From the NCBI GenBank assembly GCA_030848705.1, contig JAUIZM010000012.1:6202679-6266678 (forward strand): a stretch of 64,000 nt of DNA, read 5' to 3'. Below the pieces are notes generated by a model. The model was not told the DNA's origin. It searched no databases and saw only the letters and a list, made by a program, of their open reading frames with translations. Position 1 is the first letter of the stretch, and each line of letters starts with the position of its first letter. The stretch comes from Heracleum sosnowskyi (lineage: Eukaryota > Streptophyta > Magnoliopsida > Apiales > Apiaceae). A program made the position numbers and the translations under genes. Shown here piece after piece: positions 48,433 through 60,885 of the stretch.

Positions 48433-49862
48433 TGTTACGACCAAACTCAACACGCAAGTGCACGTGATCTCAAGTAATACAGATAGCAAATAAGGTTCGT
48501 TCCTACAGGGACTCGTTGTTTGTCTAGTAATTCACTCACCAATGTATGATTATTATTCGATGCTAAAACAAATAACAAAGTGGATTTTTGTTATCACTAT
48601 AATTAATCTAAGAATTATAACTAATTATCAACTACTTGAACTGAGATTTATGTCGAATTACTTATGCAAATAAAACATGGAATTTTAACTTCATTAAACA
48701 ATCCATCTATAGTCTTCAATTCTCTAGCCCTTTCATGTGATTTATTAATACCTGATCGAACACACAAAACTGATATAAACCAACTTTCGTTGCACAAATA
48801 CCATCCTAAATAATATCCACAATAAAGATAGAAATCACTTAGTCTCCCAATTATGCTTAGTCCATATATGTCTATAAAGATTGAAAACATAATGGTTGAA
48901 GTACAAGCATTCAATTGATCACATAGTCGTCATAAAACGGTTAGAGTTACGACATTAATTATGAATGATATTCTCACGCATAAACCTATGCTAGCATGGC
49001 ATGTTCTAAATTCTTAAATCCACTTTCGCTTCAATAAGAATTAACACACAATTACAGGAGTTAGCTACTCTCCTATAACGAATTAAAACAACCATGATAG
49101 GATATCGCATCAATCACACTATAGGCATCGAGAAAATTCAACAAATAAACTTCATGAATAAATCCGCTAAAACCCCATGATAACGAGTTAGTTCATAATC
49201 AAACTAATCGTCACCATGGGTTCTAATGTAAACATGATTGAAGAAAACGAATCAATATTGGAATAATTATCAAAGGTTCTAAAGAATACACCCAAACCAA
49301 GCATCCACAAGCTAGAAAGAATACAAGAATAAATTGAAAACTATCTTCTTCCTTGCTTCTTCGTGCCTTAAAACTCCGTATATAATATGTGGTATGTGTC
49401 ACTTCTGTTCTCTAGGGTTTTCTTCTCTTTATATAGGCCTCCAGGTGCAAATAAGTCGTACGGAATTGTAATTTGACTTCAACTCGAAAAATCAGCAAAT
49501 CGGGTTCAAAACAGGAAATTTCGTCAGAATGTCTGGCGCTGCCGCGCCACAGTTACATAGGAGAGCGGCGCTGCCGCGCCATAGATTTACTGTTTCGTTT
49601 TCATGCGGCGCTGCCGCGCCATAGGCAAGCTCAAACACGGCGCTGCCGCGCCGTGCCTTCTGTCCAGGAAGACGAATTTTTCCATTTTCTTCGTTTTAGC
49701 TCCAAATTGCATTCCGATTGCTCCGCTTCATTCCCATTACACCTGTGATAGATATTCCTGCACAATACCCTTAAAAGAGATCAAAAATACCACGACTCAA
49801 GTACAAACAATCGTTTTAAGCCATACGGAAACGTTTTAAGTGAATAAAATACCCACTTATCA
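48433..49862 (-). repeat. Nested element 5' LTR
   Basis: 1430 bp; five differences from its partner by eye. It contains the same four GC hairpins (49535-49652). Confidence 0.95.
49427..49435 (-). promoter_or_regulatory. Probable TATA box, nested element
   Basis: TATATAAAG on the minus strand of the 5' LTR, identical in the 3' LTR. Confidence 0.5.
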
Positions 49863-50132
49863 CAAGGCGCGGGGGCGCCTGGTTTTCTGGCCAAAATTTC
49901 TCAGTTTGCTTTCTTTTACCAATTCTTCGCACGTTCAACCACCGCAACCACTTGATCTTCACACCAATGCTTAAACATCACCACACAACCATAGAATCAC
50001 CACATCTCTGCTGATAAAGCAACTCTACACACACTAACACAGAACACATTAAAAACACCACGTACTTGAGATCAAAACGATCAATTTAAGCCAATTTAGG
50101 ACGATCCAAGTGGATATGAAATCCACTTATCA
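49863..50132 (-). repeat. Outer Athila 3' LTR, remaining part
   Basis: It begins with the TSD copy CAAGG and a second GC hairpin (49866-49879) and ends CACTTATCA. It is followed by ACCCCCAAACTT, the complement of the PPT. Confidence 0.92.
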
Positions 50133-51364
50133 CACCCCCAAACTTAAACCGATGCTTGTCCTCAAGCATAAACAGACTCTACTAACTATAATGCAATACA
50201 TGAATGCAACTATTATGTAAATGCAAACGATCCCCTCAAACTAACCATAACCAATCAACAAGCCAACATCTCAAGGAATGCAATCTTTCAAACAGAGTTC
50301 GAACAAATCCCCTTATACTAACAAACAAACACAGAAATGTGCGTGTGTGCAATGCTCATCAATATACTCCCAAACTAAACCAAGACCATATCCTATTCTT
50401 CACCAAAACAACCACAAGCTTATAAACAGAATGAACTCTAGACACAAGAAACCACTTAAAGACACCTCAACCTCAACTTGAGCTAGACAGGAATTCATGC
50501 TTTATTACTACACACATGCTTATTTGACCGTGCAATGGCTGAGACCCCAAAAGGCTTATACAATAATACCCATGTAGCGAGCGTTAGGTTAGCGGATCCC
50601 AGACCGGAAAAGTCTTAGGTCACTAGGCACAAAGTCCCCTAGAACTTAATTGCTCGAGTATTAAAGAGCTCAACCTGATCAATTCTGCATAAAACAACTA
50701 ACACAACTCTTTTTTTCCTTTTTTTTCTTCTTTTTTTTTTGTTTTTTCAATTTCGGAATGAGTGCACTTTGCCTTTTTCTCATCCCACCCTAGACTACTC
50801 ATCTTTTCAATGAGCCGGCTACTAGCCATTTGACGCCTAGCCTTTATTAATAACCAGCATGAAATCCCTTGTTTCCCCCAAACTTAGACTTAAGTGCTTC
50901 TTTCAATTTCAAGAGAATAGAAAACATTCTAAATATAAGCAAGTGGTTAAATTCTAACATCCAAACAAACTTGGTCTGATCAAATTCAAAAGCAACCAAT
51001 GAGACTTATGAATTTATTTTGTTTCTGGCCTGCAAGTCAATTTCTAGGAACTTAATCAGCCCTCTATTCATCATTACCACACTCCCATCAACATCGACTC
51101 ACTAACGGAAATAGCCAAATCCTAAGGGATCATGCAAATATGCTATGCAAATGCAACTAAATGGACTCACATGATAGATATAAACAAATATGCAAAACAG
51201 AATGCCCTAAATGACAAAACATGCAGATATATGAATGAAACTAATTAGATATGCAATATGAATCCTACATGAACACACACTAACATTCCTTAATTACCAC
51301 CCCCAAACTTACAATATTCAATGTCCTCATTGAAGGTAATAAAAAGGAAAGATGCAGAGAATAC
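50133..51364 (-). other. Outer element 3' non-coding region
   Basis: It is homologous to the region above in the nested element, with PPT next to the LTR and the shared GTAGCGAGCGTTAGGTTAG block. No ORF. Confidence 0.75.
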
Positions 51365-52560
51365 CTAATCATCAGCAGGACCACCCTCCTCGGGTGGTGT
51401 ATCAGGTGGTGGATAAACAGAATCCATACCAAAGGTAGGCCAAGCGATATCAACTCCAGTGGCGCGGAATGCAGTGCCCAACGCCTGAGTCAAGTCCTGT
51501 GCAAAACGGCTCTGAATATCATGCATCCTATCAATGCGCCGAGTCAACCGCCTATACTGCGCATCTCCAAGACCAGCTCTGCTCTATGAATCCTAGTGGC
51601 ACCCTCGTGCGGAATCCTAATAGCTCGTGCCCTACGAGCTGCAGGCTCCTGGATTGGAGCCTCTCCTCCTTCAGCATTCCAAATGGTATAGCCCAAACCA
51701 AAGTTATCCGGATCACCACCATTCCACTCTTCCATCTGATAAATCGACGTAGGGTCAATAGGAGCAGACGGCATCTGAACCGGCTCCTCCTCAGACCAAC
51801 GTACACCAACTGCAACACATAACTTGGTTACAATAGAGGCGTGAGGAATAGCCCCCGTTGTACCACCCTTCAAAAACTTCACTATACTTCTATGCAAAAG
51901 ATCCGCCAGATCTATATAATCCTCATTCAAAATACCCCACAGAATAATAGCCCTTTCTACTGTAACATCATGAGGATGAGAGGAAGGAACAACATTAGCA
52001 CATAAAAACTGGTTCCAAGCTCTTGCATACCTATTCATCGCGGAGGCCGGGAAGGTAGTAGGGTCGGTGGTGCCAACCCTGTATTTCCAAGACGTGCCTG
52101 GAACAGAAATCTCCTCAAGAATATACTCGAGATCAAGCTCCTCTCGAGTCTTCAGAGACCAATCTTCCTCACCCCTCTTCCTCTGTGGCAAATTCAACAC
52201 CCGACGAATTGCCCTAGCCGTGTAGTCCACCGTCATGCCACGAACCATGCTATAGCCATTCTTGTCGGCTTTTGCATTCGCATAAAATTCCCGCACAATA
52301 GACAACAGAACCGGCTCCGGAGCTTCACAAAACGGCTCCCAACCCCTCTTTGTAATCATGGCCAACAAATGCCCATCAGAAGATCTAGGCAAAAATCCCC
52401 TTTCTTTAGCCACGGTTTTAGACAACAACCGAGTAAATTCCAATTGAGCCTCCGGAGAAGAGAACTTCTGCACACCAACCCCAGCACTCGAATCCTCCTC
52501 CGAAGAAGAACGACGAGAACTACTACTACCCACAAATCTACCTCTCTTTGGTGTTGCCAT
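51365..52560 (-). pseudogene. Athila extra ORF, putative plant transposon domain
   Basis: The start is best placed at MATPKRGRFVG (52560); an upstream in-frame ATG at 52593 is also possible. The first 330 or so residues carry the plant transposon protein domain common after pol in Athila (segments such as FYANAKADKNGYSMVRG and RAWNQFLCANVVPSSH). Near 51580 a one-base shift diverts the frame to TGA at 51544; the proper frame continues as RLTRRIDRMHDIQSRFAQDL and ends with a Pro/Glu/Asp-rich tail at 51365. Its role is unknown; it is sometimes labelled env-like by position. Confidence 0.82.
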
Positions 52561-52593
52561 TGAATGAGGAAGAAATAGGATGATGATATGCAA

Positions 52594-53034
52594 GGATGTG
52601 TATGTATAGATGAGAGAGTAAAAGAGAGGTAAGTGTTTAGGTGGCTAGAGTTTGAGAGAATAGGGTTGGGAAGGGTAGATTTAGGCTTAAATAAGAAAAA
52701 ACACCCAAAAAAACTGATTTTTTCTGAATTGGGGGTGTTTTTCGTTCAATTTTCTCGTTTTTTATTTTTTTCTGCAGCAAACCAGGCGCGGGCGCGCCGC
52801 TTCAAGCGCGGGCGCGCTGCTATTTCTGCCCAGAAATTTATTTTTTATTTTTTATTTTTTTTTGATTTTTTATTTTTTTTGATTTTTTATTTTATAATAA
52901 ACAAGGATAGAATACTTACAACAATAACATGGGTTGCCTCCCATGAAGCGCTCGTTTTACGTCAATAGCTTGACGTGATTCCTGACTCCTTAATCAGCTG
53001 AAACAAGAACCGCGATTACCGCCTCGCGATTCAC
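52594..53034 (-). other. Spacer between pol and extra ORF
   Basis: Non-coding and T-rich, with a pair of GC hairpins at 52785-52798 and 52805-52818. Confidence 0.7.
52785..52818. repeat. GC hairpin pair in the outer 3' spacer
   Basis: GGCGCGGGCGCGCC and AGCGCGGGCGCGCT. In the second both ends of the stem change together (A pairs with T). Confidence 0.95.
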
Positions 53035-56000
53035 CTATTCACCAAAGTACGGTTTTAACCTCTGACCATTGACCTTGAATGCTTCATCCGGTGACTTATC
53101 ATAGACTTCCACTGCACCATGTGGAAACACAGTTTTTACCGTAAATGGTCCCGACCACCTTGACTTGAGTTTACCAGGAAAAAGTTTGAGACGAGAATTG
53201 AAAAGCAAAACAAGTTGGCCAGAAGCAAAGGACTTGTGCAGCAACTTCTTATCATGCCATCTCTTAACCTTCTCCTTGTATAACTTGTGATTTTCATAAA
53301 CCTGTAGACGGAACTCATCCAACTCATTAATTTGAAGCATTCTTTTCTCACCAGCAGCATTCAAATCGAAATTTAACTTCTTCAATGCCCAATATGCCTT
53401 GTGCTCTAGCTCGGCAGGCAAATGACACGCCTTACCATACACCAACTGAAACGGAGATGTACCTAACGGAGTCTTGTAAGCTGTCCTGTAAGCCCAAACA
53501 GCTTCATCAAGCTTCAACGACCAATCCTTCGTTGAAGGATTTACCACTTTCTCCAGAATCCTCTTGATCTCCCTATTAGAAACTTCAGCTTGGCCATTTG
53601 TCTGAGGGTGATAGGCAGTGGCAACACGATGATTGATATTATACCTGGCCATCAAGGCTGTGAACTTATGGTTGCAAAAATGCGTACCCTCATCACTGAT
53701 TATTACCCTTGGAGTACCAAAACGCGTGAAAATTTGCTTATGCAGAAAATTCAGCACCACTTTAGCATCATTGGTCGGTAAAGCCTTTACCTCGACCCAT
53801 TTAGACACGTAATCCATAGCTAATAGTATGTACTGATTGTTGCAAGATGAAACAAACGGACCCATGAAATCTATTCCCCACACGTCGAAAATCTCCACTT
53901 CAAGCAGCATATTAAGAGGCATCTCATTTCTCCTAGAAATATTACCAACCCTTTGGCATCGATCACACCTCAACACAAACTGGTGAGCATCTTTAAACAG
54001 AGTTGGCCAGTAGAAACCTGCCTGAAGAACACGAGTAGCTGTCTTCTCTCCACCATAATGGCCTACATAAGTAGTGGAATGGTAATCTCGCAAAACACTC
54101 TCAGTTTCACTATAGGGAATACATCTTCTTAACAACTGATCAGCTCCCTGCCTGAATAAGAATGGCTCGTCCCAACAATACCACTTCACATCATGCAGAA
54201 ACTTCTTCCTTTGAGCATAAGAAAATTCAGCAGGGATGACATTACTCACAAGATAGTTCACAATATCTGCAAACCATGGTTCTTCATCTTGCATCCCAAA
54301 AAGTTGCTCATCGGGAAAAGATTCATTGATTAGAGTCTTATTCCTTGAATCTGTACCGTGGTCTTCCAAACGTGACAAATGATCCGCTACCTGGTTTTAT
54401 GTACCCTTTCTGTCTTTAATCTCCAAATCAAACTCTTGGAGCAAAAGAACCCACCGAATCAACCGAGGCTTTGAATCTTTTTTAGAAATCAAATAACGAA
54501 TGGCAGCATGATCAGTATAGACTACTACCTTAGTTCCAAGCAAATAAGACCTGAATTTCTCGAAACTGTACACAATTGCCAAAAGTTCCTTTTCTGTAGT
54601 GGTGTAGTTCAGCTGAGCATCGTTGAGAGTTTTGCTAGCGTAGTAAATCACATGAAACACCTTGTTCTTTTTTTGCCCAAGAACAGCTCCCACGGCATAG
54701 TCACTAGCATCACACATCAACTCAAAAGGTTCATCCCAGTTAGGTGCAGTGATAATAGGTGCAGTAGTCAACTTCTTCTTCAAGAGCTCGAAAGCAGCTA
54801 AGCAATCTTCATCAAACTTGAAAGGAACATCCTTTTCCAACAAACTACATAAGGGTTTAGAGATTTTGGAGAAGTCTTGAATGCATCGCCGATAGAAACC
54901 TGCATGACCAAGAAAACTGCGAATTCCCTTAACTGAAATTGGTGGAGGAAGATTTTCAATCGTCTCCACTTTGGCCTTATCCACTTCAAGTCACTTGCTA
55001 GATACCTTATGCCCAAGAATGATTCCTTCTTGCACCATGAAGTGACATTTTTCCCAGTTGAGCACCAGATTGGTCTCAACGCACCTTTTCAAAACCATGC
55101 CAAGATTTTGTAAGCACTCCTCATAAGAAATTCCAAAAACTGAAAAGTCATCCATGAACACCTCCACATTAATGCCAATCATATCTGAAAATATGGCCAT
55201 CATACACCTCTGAAAAGTTGCAGGTGCACCACAGAGTCCGAAAGAAACGCGACGGAACGCAAAAGTGCCAAAAGGACATGTGAAAGTGGTCTTCTCCTGA
55301 TCCTCTGGAGCGATACAAATCTGATTATAGCCTGAGTAACCATCCAGAAGGCAATAGAACTCATGACCAGCCAACATGTCTAGCATCTGATCAATGAATG
55401 AAAGAGGGAAGTGATCTTTTCTTGTGGCCTTATTCAGCTTTCGGTAGTCCATGCAAATTCTCCACCCTGTCACTGTTCGAGTAGGGATGAGCTCATTATT
55501 CTCATTCGCAACTATTGTCATGCCTCCTTTCTTAGGCACACATTGCACTGGACTCACCCAAGAACTGTCTGAGACAGGGTAGATAATTCCTGCATCCAGC
55601 CACTTCAGAATTTCTTTCTTCACAACCTCTTTCATGATAGGATTAAGTCTCCTTTGAGGATCCACCGTTGGTTTGCTTCCTGGCTCAAGCGGAATCTTGT
55701 GCATGCAATAAGAAGGGCTGATTCCCTTGATATCCGCTATGGTCCAACCAATGGCTGATTTGAACTCTCTCAGAATTCGCAAAAGTTTCTCTTCATCACT
55801 ACCTGACAAGTTAGATGCAATAATCACAGGTAAAGTATGTGCATCACCTAAAAAAGCATACCTCAAGTGCTCCGGTAGTGGTTTAAGTTCAAGAGTCGGA
55901 GCTTCTTCAATAGATGGCTTGAGACGCTCCTGAGAATTTTTCAGCTCGGCTATGACAAGAGAATCAAATGGCATGTCTATTTTTCGTTTCCACGGAGAAG

Positions 56001-58392
56001 CATTCAAGTACTGCAGTTGCTCTTCTCTTTCTTTATCGTCCAACTCAGAATCTCCTATCAGTACCTTCTCCAAGGTATCGGACTTAAGCAATTGCTCCAT
56101 CTCCATGTATACTGCTGATTCAACCAAGTTCATTGAAAAACACTCTTCTTCCTCTGTTGGAAACTTCATTGCATTAAAGACATTAAAGGTGACATTCTGG
56201 TCATGCACCCTCATTGTGAGCTCCCCTTTCTGCACATCTATCAAAGTACGGCCTGTAGCTAAGAACGGTCTTCCCAAGATAATAGGAATCCTCTTGTCCT
56301 CCTCGAAGTCCAGAATTACGAAATCCACAGGGAAGATAAACTTATCCACCTTAACCAAGACATCCTCTACTATACCTCTAGGATATGTGATTGACCTGTC
56401 CGCCAGCTGTAAGGACATAGTAGTAGGTTTAGGCTCCGGTAGCCCAAGTTGCATGAAGACGGACAACAGCATCAAATTTATGCTAGCTCCCAAGTCACAC
56501 AAGCACTTGTTGAAAGATAGATTGCCGATGCTGCATGGTATGGTGAAACTCCCTGAATCCTTGAGTTTTGGAGGTAACTTCTGCTGTAGGATAGCACTGC
56601 ACTCTTCTGTAAGAGCGACGGTCTCCAACTCCTCGAGTTTCAGCTTCCGAGATAGAATACCCTTCATGAACTTTGCGTAGCTCGACATTTGTTCTAGAGC
56701 TTCCGCAAAAGGTATATTGATCTACAACTTCTTGAAAACTTCGAGAAACTTGGCAAACTGCTTGTCCAACTTCTGCTTTTGAAGACGTTTAGGGAATGGC
56801 GGAGGAGGATAGACCTCCTTGGTATCAGTAGCTTGCTTCGGAATAGGTTTCTCAGAAGAACGGTCAACCTTTTCCGCTTCGTTTCCCCCTAAACTTGTTT
56901 TTTCACCTTTTTCAACATTTTCTGGCAGAAGGACAGGCGCGGGCGCGCTTGGTAGGGGACGGGCGCACCTGGTTTCCTGTTCAGATTCCTGATTTTCTTC
57001 GTTTTCTGCCGTTTCTGAGTTCTGGTCAACCGTAACCTTCCCGGATCGCAAGGTAACTGCTTTGACATGTTCCTTGGTCTCCCGTTTGCCAGGATTAGCT
57101 TCCGTATCACTAGGGAGAGTTCCCTGTGGTCTATTCAACAATGCATTGGCAATCTGACCGATTTGATTCTCCAAAGTCTTGATGGAAACAGCTTGGCTCT
57201 TGCACATTAGCCTCAATTCCTCCAATTCAGACTTTTCATTAGATGACTGACCAGCATTGCCTTGAGACGGTTGTTGAAAACCTGGTGGTTGATACGGTTG
57301 CCTTGGTGCATACTGCTGCTGAAAACCAGAAGGGTTGAATGGCCTTGCTCCATACTGCTGATATGGCTGTTGAGGTTGATTCTGGCCACCCTGATTGTTA
57401 CTCCAACTGAAATTAGGATGGTTCCTGTTGTTGGGATGATAGGCATTAGGCACTGGCTGCTGTGATCTCTGAAAATTGCTCACGAACTGTGCCGATTCAC
57501 TAGATATGGCACACTGATTCGTGTCATGTGCCCCTGCACAAAGCTCGCAAACACTAGCCACCTGAACTCCATAGTTAGACAAAGAATCCACCTTCATAGA
57601 CAAAGCCTTCAATTGAGCTGCTATTGCCGTAGCTGCATCCACCTCTAGAACCCCTGCTACCTTGCCTGGTGATAACCTCTGAGTTGGATTCTGATATTCA
57701 TTAGCAGCCATCATCTCAATTAGCTCATAAGCCTCATCATAGCTCTTAGCCCACAGAGCTCCACCTGATGCCGCATCAAGCATTGGTCGAGATTGACCTC
57801 CCAGACCATTATAGAAACAATTTATCACCATCCAATCAGGCATTCCATGATGAGGACACTTCCTAAGCATCTCCTTGTAACGCTCCCAAGCCTCACATAA
57901 AGTTTCTCCAGAATGTTGTGAAAACTGAGTGAGAGCATTCCTGATTGCAGCTGTTTTAGCCATCGGGAAGAATTTGGTGAGAAACTTCTGAGCAAGATCC
58001 TCCCATGTAGTGATAGAACCTGCTGGTAGAGAATGCAACCAGCCCTTAGCCTTATCCCTCAGAGAAAATGGGAAAAGTCTTAGCTTCACAGCATCTTCTG
58101 ACACTCCGTTGAATTTGAAGGTGTCACAGATCTCAATGAAGTCCCTAATATGCATATTAGGATCTTCCGTTGGAGCACCCCCAAACTGAACTGAATTCTG
58201 TACCATCTGAATCGTGCCAGGATTGATTTCAAAGGTGTTAGCTGCAATAGCCGGCCTGACAATGCTCGATTGAATGTCATTGATCTTTGGCTGAGAATAA
58301 TCCTTCAAAGCCTTTGTTTCTTGTGCTACTGGTTCTCCCATAACTAGACTTAATTCAAGTTCTGCTTTCCGAGTTTGAGAACGTGTTCGCAT
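53035..58392 (-). pseudogene. Athila gag-pol polyprotein with three in-frame stops
   Basis: One frame of 1785 codons runs from MRTRSQTRKAE (58392) to TGA or TAA-type stop at 53035. Gag: capsid motif DPNMHIRDFIEICDTFKFNG and knuckle CELCAGAHDTNQC. Protease: CDLGASINLM. RT: WRICMDYRKLNKATRKDHFP, FMDDFSVFG. RNase H: FELMCDASDYAVGAVLG and TDHAAIRYL. Integrase: zinc-binding HHCC region, GIDFMGPF, IISDEGTHF, NGQAEVSNRE, and a GPF-type C-terminal module, no chromodomain. Stops are TAG 56722-56724 (between gag and protease), TGA 54991-54993 (in RT) and TAA 54397-54399 (after RNase H). No frameshifts, so all damage is point mutation. Confidence 0.92.
56936..56969. repeat. GC hairpin pair inside outer gag
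   Basis: GGCGCGGGCGCGCT and a degenerate GGACGGGCGCACC, in coding DNA. Confidence 0.9.
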
Positions 58393-58514
58393 ACACTTTC
58401 ACTTAAGTATCTGAAACACACCAAACAAAGTAAAATTGATGAAAGAATAATCCGAGTCAGTGAACTTTAATGACCACTGATGACAAGCACATAAACTATA
58501 TAAATAACACCGAG

Positions 58515-58532
58515 TCCCCGGCAGCGGCGCCA
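58515..58532 (-). other. Primer binding site, outer Athila
   Basis: TGGCGCCGCTGCCGGGGA on the minus strand, six bases inside the 5' LTR; typical Athila PBS, tRNA-Asp type by family knowledge. Confidence 0.88.
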
Positions 58533-58538
58533 AAAACT

Positions 58539-59937
58539 TGTTCGCACAAAATCACGCAAGCGTACGCGGTCACAAGTAATACAGGATTAAGTAGAGTTCG
58601 TTCCCACAGAGACTGCTTTGGTTATAATAGTTTAGCACTTATGCAACAATGTATGGTTATTATTCAATGCTAAGATAATTAACAAGTTTGTGTTTTGATT
58701 AACTAAATTCTCTACTTGACTTAATAAGATTAAAATTTACTAAGAGATTTCTGAATAATTACTTATGAGAATAAACATGGGATCCTAACTTCATTAAATA
58801 CTTCATCTAGAGTCTTTTGTCTTTAATCAATGCATGTGACGTTTGTGATAACTAATCGGATAACACGAAATCAGTACACGCTACCTTTCAGTATACGTAT
58901 ACCAAACCACTCAAACATCCACTAAGGAGATAGAAGTTAAGCAGACACCAGTTATTCTTAGACCCTATATGTCTATAAGATTTGAAAACATAACGGTTTA
59001 ATAGCAAGTTATCCATTCAAATTACATAGGGCAGGTAAGATGGTTAAAATCACCTACGAATCATGCATGACAAACATACATAAACCTATGCTAGCATGGC
59101 AAGTTCTAAATCTCTATATCCACTTTCGCATTCAATAGAGATTAACAAACAACTTAGATGTTAGCTACGCATCCAAGAAGAATAAGCACAACCAAACTAG
59201 GATATCAATTATTCATCACACACAAATCTTTAAAACAATTAACTACTAAAATCCATAAATAAATCCGTTAGAATCCCACGACGACGATTAGTTCATAATC
59301 GAACCGTTCATCATCGTGGGTTCTGATGAAAACATGATAATAATAAGTCTAGAATACTGAATAAAAGTACTAGAGTTTAGAAAGAACAAACGAGAATCCA
59401 AAGTATCGCCTAATTTAGAAGAATACAAAGATTAGATGAAAACTAGGTCTTTGTAAATCAGCCGTCTTCTTGTTCTCCTCACCGGTGGATGAATATGTAT
59501 GTATGTATATGATTATGTATCTTAGAATTCGTCCACCAATGGTTATATAAGCCTTAGGGTTGCCAACTAACAGCAAGTTTCTTTTTCTGACAAAAACTGC
59601 CAAAATCCAGCATTGTGCAGGGGCGGGCGCGCGCATGAGGCGCGGGGGCGCCTAGATTTCTGTCAAGCAAGGCGCGGGGGCGCCTGGTTTTCTGGCCAAA
59701 ATTTCTCAGTTTGCTTTCTTTTGCCAATTCTTCGCACGTTCAACCACCACAACCACTTGATCTTCACACCAATGCTTAAACATCACCACACAACCATAGA
59801 ATCACCACATCTCTGCTGATAAAGCAACTCTACACACACTAACACAGAACACATTAAAAACACCACGTACTTGAGATCAAAACGATCAATTTAAGCCAAT
59901 TTAGGACGATCCAAGTGGATATGAAATCCACTTATCA
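58539..59937 (-). repeat. Outer Athila 5' LTR
   Basis: 1399 bp. The minus-strand TATATAA at 59543-59549 is a candidate TATA box. GC hairpins at 59639-59652 and 59671-59684. Confidence 0.93.
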
Positions 59938-60885
59938 TATACTCTTCGTAATCATTTGGAAATCCTTGGTATCAGTATGATAAACCAAGACTCAAAACAT
60001 ATCTTTATAACCACAGGCTATGCATTAAACGGATAAGATACTAGTATAACATAAACGATGAAGTTACGGGGAAAATTAATATAATGTTTCCGTAACCCCA
60101 CATCCACTTATGCATATATAATCTGAGTAAAGTTTTATCAGAGTCATAACTCATAAAATAAAAGATGAAGTTGCAAGAATTTATTGTCACTTCATTTCCA
60201 AATACTTTTCGACCTCCTGCCAACATGATCGGTTCTTCACCCCAATACATGTTGCAGGAATATCCAAATTGGATGATGAACCAATACGGGAGTTGCTACC
60301 GCGCCCGCTGTACCCAACCTTACTATGATCAGTAGCAGGTCGTACCGCTCAAATATGTTTTCTACATGTAGATGGAAGAATCACGACATCCTGACATTGT
60401 CTACTGCCTTTCGGGACCTCCCGGCCAACGGCTGGGCCAATAATTTGGATGGGTCGGCGCAACTGGACCACTTACACCACTCCTAGTTCAGATGAAGTCC
60501 ATGACTCTGAAACGTGAAGATCGTCCTCCTTTCCCCAAGTGTAATACTTGTTGATACGACTCCACAAAGTAGTTATATCTAGGTTGGAAAGGAAGATTCT
60601 CAAATATTTCCCAAGCTATTGCTTGTTAATGGATATCGACTTGTTCCATGAATTTACCCCTCGATCGTTGAGGTGGTAACACAATATTTGACTTGCAGCA
60701 ACTAAATTGATTCGAGAAAAAATCTGTCCCCTGACAGTTTTAAGTTGAGAGTTTAAAATGAGTAGCAGTCACCTAAATCAGGTTTCCCATATTTTTGATA
60801 GTTGAGCGAGCATTTAAATCCTCTTAAGAGACAGATTTAAATGGAAAAACAGTGTTTTGGGAACCACTTTTTGATTTAAACAAAA

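Larger units (their letters stand above)
42628..49862 (-). mobile_element. Nested Athila-like element with gag and protease only
   Basis: LTRs of 1430 bp each (42628-44057 and 48433-49862) start TGTTACGACC and end CCACTTATCA. The TSD CAAGG flanks it (42623-42627 and 49863-49867). The minus-strand order is 5' LTR, PBS (48409-48426), gag, protease, Lys-rich tail, non-coding 3' region, PPT, 3' LTR. There is no RT, RNase H, integrase or extra ORF. I counted five differences between the LTRs, so insertion is very recent. It must have relied on enzymes of another element (inference). Confidence 0.95.
41490..59937 (-). mobile_element. Athila-type Ty3/Gypsy retrotransposon (outer)
   Basis: LTRs start TGTTCGCAC and end CACTTATCA; the left LTR is 1403 bp once the nested element is removed, the right LTR 1399 bp. 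Flanks are TATAT and TATAC, a 5-bp TSD with one change. On the minus strand the order is 5' LTR, PBS TGGCGCCGCTGCCGGGGA, gag, protease, RT, RNase H, integrase, an extra ORF with the plant transposon domain, long non-coding 3' region, PPT and 3' LTR. That is the Athila plan. About 11.2 kb without the nested insertion. The two LTRs show about 15 substitutions and one 4-bp indel by eye, so it is older than the nested one. Confidence 0.93.

Noticed and set aside
55952..56680. 242-codon plus-strand ORF
   Set aside because: Shadow of the Athila protease/RT frame on the other strand.
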